This document shows, in pieces, positions 61,038 through 64,000 of a stretch of 64,000 nucleotides of DNA (position 1 is the first letter of the stretch; each line of letters begins with the position of its first letter). The stretch is from Marasmius tenuissimus (taxonomy: Eukaryota > Basidiomycota > Agaricomycetes > Agaricales > Marasmiaceae). Position numbers and translations under genes: made by a program. The DNA lies in NCBI GenBank assembly GCA_029532415.1, contig JAQOTA010000060.1, positions 3,348,001-3,412,000 of the forward strand, read 5' to 3'. The notes under the pieces were generated by a model. The model did not search any database, was not told the DNA's origin, and worked only from the letters and a program-made list of their open reading frames with translations.

Positions 61038-61708
61038 ATGGTGGTGCTGGATCAGCGCATCAAAGTCCTGTCAGGTATACCTTCCCACTTATATACGACG
61101 GACCCAGGAGCATGAGTCAGATCGTCCATCTAGTTAACATCACTGGCAGACTTGATGAGTGTAAGTTATGGGCGTCTCGGGGCAAATCTGCAGTGATACG
61201 ATTTGGGTTGAAGTCTGTTGAGGTTGAACGAAGCAAAAGTTCGGGAAAATAATGCTGAGGCATTTGACCATACATGTACAAACAGATGATAAGATAAAGA
61301 TCTTGATATCGGATCTCAATAGATCTCAATGCTTATCATGAGCCACCATGCACAAAGTCAACACCCAGGCAGCCTGGAGGAATCATACTTGATGAAAAAC
61401 GCTCTGGGCAGTCATAAATCCTCACAAGGGAGTTTCTGAGGTGTGGCAAGGAATACACTGACTCTGGCTAGATCGCGGTTTCTAACTGAAACAACACTTC
61501 GAATTTGTTTTCCCAGGTCCAAGGAGCCATCATAATTCGCCGTCTGTGGATATATCGAGTCGAATACTCCTCCAATACCCTCTCCTTCATCAGCAGTGCA
61601 TTGATGTTGATCTGCGCTGATCTGGACTGCACTGAAGGCCCGAGAGTAAGCTAACGAGCTTCGAAGACAAGAACCAGGATCATTTGGTCGACTTGTGGCA
61701 CGATTGCC
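61038..61708. other. Intergenic; no gene seen
   Basis: Promoter side of MFS copy 3 and the 3' side of a hypothetical ORF. Short frames only. Confidence 0.55.
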
Positions 61709-62242
61709 CTAGGTGCGTAGTACTCGCTCTACGGTAAACTTTGTGAGGTTCAATGTGCGGTGTTGAATACCCAGAAGCCCCATATCTTGCAAGAGGAATT
61801 CAATGAAATACTGGTCATGGGAACGTTGTGGAAACGTATCGGTTTCGACGGCGGTGACTAATTCCATACCTAAAGTGATAGATAGGACCCACAGCTGACG
61901 CACAAACGTTCGCCATTGTTCAGGAAGTTCTTTGTCCCTTCTTCTCCAGGGGCTCAGTTGTTCCTCGTCATGGCCCTTCGGTTCCTCACTGAGCGGCCTA
62001 CGATGGGCTCGGGACCCTTGTACTAGCTGGGGCCGGGGCTTGTCGGGATGTAAACGCCCGTCCCCTGAGTATTGAGGTAGAAATCGTAGACATGCATGCC
62101 TCCGTACCTCAAATCTCCTTCCGTGATTGACGAGGAAGTCCATGCCCAGTCGGTCAATAGCATTATCATCTTCAGGAGATAGCCAACGGACGGATTCCAC
62201 CCCGATGATACATGTCGATTCTTCTAAGTTTGCTAGGCCCAT
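61709..62242 (-). CDS. Hypothetical protein, 177 residues
   Basis: Uninterrupted open frame from MGLANLEESTCIIG to KFTVERVLRT, long for this intron-rich genome. The sequence has a Pro/Arg-rich middle and a more ordered C-terminus (WVLSITLGMELVTAVETDTF). No family or motif was recognised, and codon composition alone does not prove it is real. Neighbouring frames on the same strand (62529-62305) might be an upstream exon. Confidence 0.35.
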   Translation of the reverse strand: MGLANLEESTCIIGVESVRWLSPEDDNAIDRLGMDFLVNHGRRFEVRRHACLRFLPQYSGDGRLHPDKPRPQLVQGSRAHRRPLSEEPKGHDEEQLSPWRRRDKELPEQWRTFVRQLWVLSITLGMELVTAVETDTFPQRSHDQYFIEFLLQDMGLLGIQHRTLNLTKFTVERVLRT

Positions 62243-62541
62243 GATACACTTGCGCGAGCCTCGGTGATGGGATTATCTAAGAAGGGTCCTAATACCAGCT
62301 TCGGCTAAGTGCGCCAGAGCCTTAAGCTCAGGGCTTGGTACATTGCTTGAATTTTCCGAAGAAGTGAAAGACGCTGTGCACCCTCGATCCCTCTCCATGA
62401 TCGTTCTAAATACCCTCCTATCAGTCCTCCCCCAAGATAAAGATCGTGCCCCCCAATATATATACTAATAGGGATGGCCCTGTCCAACTCCTTGCGTTTC
62501 GTTGCCCACCCCTCCCCAACGCCTATCATTCGCTGCGTTCT
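62243..62541. other. Intergenic; promoter of Ser/Pro-rich gene
   Basis: A TATA-like string (aatatatatac) is at about 62456-62466, roughly 80 bases before the start codon at 62542. Nothing else seen. Confidence 0.45.
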
Positions 62542-63526
62542 ATGCAGGACTCGAAGAATCGCGAAGGATACTCAAACTTCTTCTATTCCGGGTTTCGAGG
62601 CATCTACGCTAGAGGTTCACGACGGCGAAGCAATGCCTCCACGCCTTCTGGTACTCCCATGAACACAAGGACACCAGAGCGCAGCCCCTCTCCGTATTCA
62701 TCCCCCACCGAACCATCCACCCCAGCATTAGGCCGGTCCTCTTCAAATTCTACAAAACGAAAGTCGATTCGAATTCCGAGATTACCCTTCTCATTCGAAG
62801 ATTCGAGCGACCCAGAAACCACTCGTCGTCCTAGCTTAAGCCACAGGTTCATCGACAAGCTCAAGCAGGCGTCCACCGATGCCACTCCGTTCCGTGTTCT
62901 CAGGGATACACGGAGAAGGTTGCGGACATCTCGACGTAATTCTGAAGAGTCGGAACCTGGTATCTCGAGCGATCAATCATCGACGCCTCAACAGGAATCG
63001 CCGCTTCGTACTAGGTGAGCATGGTACCACCTAATGGTTCATCATCTGAGGGCTAATAAGTACCATAAACAGGCCGGAATCCTACCAGGCCCCCTCCAAC
63101 GGATTGGTCGACCCCTTTAATTCCTCCCCCACCACAAGGTCCATTTTCGTGGACATCCCCGTCACCCCTGCTCCAACTCCCTCTCGACGTCCGTTCTTCA
63201 TGCGGCGGCCGTCGAGTGTTAACTCCACTCGTTCGAAACGAGAATCTTTTCTATCTTTCGGCGGTGGCACTTCCTCTCCCGAACCGGAAGTAATTATCCG
63301 AGAACGACCTCATTCTGTACAGTACTCTCCCACTTGGGCCCGTCCACCTGCCCGATCTAGGGTCTCCTCGATTGTCAAGGGGGAATTCCCCTGGAGCCTG
63401 GAGGAGATCGAGGACGAGTTTGAAGGCGAGCAGCCTCCAAGTTCCCCTCGTGCGAATCCGGATGAAGGTGATCCCAGTGATCTGGACTGGAGACAGTTCC
63501 ATATCGAGATGTTGAATTCGAGTTGA
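62542..63526 (+). CDS. Ser/Pro/Arg-rich hypothetical protein
   Basis: Predicted 308-residue basic, low-complexity protein in two exons (62542-63014, 63073-63526). Starts MQDSKNREGYSNFFYSGFRG; much is Ser/Thr/Pro/Arg-rich (RTPERSPSPYSSPTEPSTP) with several SP and RRxS sites suited to phosphorylation. The C-terminus is acidic with PWSLEEIEDEFEGE and ends DLDWRQFHIEMLNSS, possibly a short conserved motif. No domain was recognised. Probably an intrinsically disordered regulatory protein. Confidence 0.6.
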
Positions 63527-63724
63527 AGGATGGTTCTCTCCCTCACCTCGTAGATCAAAATGATATTAATCGGTCCTTCCCACTTCTCTTCTTGATGAAA
63601 AGATATACAGTAAGATTCTCATGCAGCGCACGGATTTTACGACCTTTATGTAGTTTTACGATTGTATCAATGCCCCTTTTATGTATGTATGTGTGTGTAC
63701 TTAACGACTCACGATAGATACGCT

Positions 63725-64000
63725 TCATGATAGATGGCGCGGTAGTATGAGTGTGCAGACCGTTCCGACGCATGTAAGACTGATCAGTACGATGTACACG
63801 AAATAACCTCCAGCAAGTTGCGAGTCCAGAGAGAATGCAAACAGCGATGAAGCCACGAAAGGAGCTAGTCCCCGGAAGCCAGAGGCGACGCTCTGTGCCA
63901 GACCGTTGACACTTCCGAGAGTCCCTGGTGTAGCAGCTTCAACGAGTAGGAGGGAGATGGAGCCTACCAAAAGATAGTTAGAAGAGATCAACGAGAATTC
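63725..64000 (-). CDS. MFS transporter copy 4, partial at window edge
   Basis: Only the 3' part of a fourth member of the MFS group is inside the window. The - strand reads LGSVNGLAQSVASGFRGLAP, then SSLFAFSLDSQLAGGYFV and a last helix ending in LILPRHLS with a stop at 63725. This aligns with the last exon of MFS copy 3 (LGSVNGLAQMISSGTRAFAP). The 5' part lies beyond 64000, and the exon boundary near the edge cannot be fixed. Confidence 0.75.
   Translation of the reverse strand, partial: EFSLISSNYLLVGSISLLLVEAATPGTLGSVNGLAQSVASGFRGLAPFVASSLFAFSLDSQLAGGYFVYIVLISLTCVGTVCTLILPRHLS

Overview
The window is nuclear DNA of a filamentous basidiomycete, most likely an agaricomycete mushroom. The signs are dense introns of about 50-60 nt with GT-AG ends, very small exons, a tandem array of the mushroom-type DUF6534 family, and a gene mix typical of that group: F-box proteins, GPI-anchored chitin deacetylase, oxalate decarboxylase, HAM1-like protein and arrays of MFS transporters. 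Most genes below were built by hand-splicing, and nearly all models sum to a whole number of codons. No tRNA, rRNA, CRISPR array or prokaryotic operon was seen.

Layout, left to right. (1) 0-11 kb: three tandem seven-helix DUF6534 genes on the + strand with an identical nine-exon structure. A decayed urease relic and a cluster of CArG-box palindromes lie between copies one and two. (2) 11-17 kb: two tandem chitin deacetylase genes on the - strand, the first a normal GPI-anchored enzyme, the second lacking a signal peptide, a GPI tail and a cysteine pair. (3) 17-24 kb: a HAM1-like lipid-binding-type protein, an ADAM-metalloprotease prodomain relic, and a small coiled-coil protein. (4) 24-29 kb: an F-box protein and a GH76-like membrane-anchored glycosidase. 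(5) 32-38 kb: a housekeeping block with ERV41, SF3B6 and a CIR_N protein, followed by a secreted aldose 1-epimerase. The epimerase needs an AT-AC intron and a 5-nt microexon to be read. (6) 40.7-41.6 kb: an 0.9-kb terminal-inverted-repeat element with seven subterminal decamers. (7) 42-51 kb: an acidic protein, THG1, the SAGA deubiquitinase UBP8, a HIT-domain hydrolase and a bicupin oxalate decarboxylase. (8) 53-64 kb: a cluster of four related MFS transporters on the - strand, one freshly broken by a 7-bp duplication and one cut by the window edge, with a 2-oxoglutarate/Fe(II) oxygenase embedded on the + strand.

Functionally, the housekeeping genes (vesicle traffic, splicing, tRNA-His maturation, chromatin) are intact and often arranged head to head with short shared promoters. 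The accessory genes show birth and decay: tandem expansion (DUF6534, chitin deacetylase, MFS), pseudogenes (urease, ADAM, MFS copy 1) and a transposon beside a start codon. The most interesting gene-structure findings are the AT-AC intron, the 5-nt microexon, and a conserved short intron that makes two intact DUF6534 genes look like pseudogenes.
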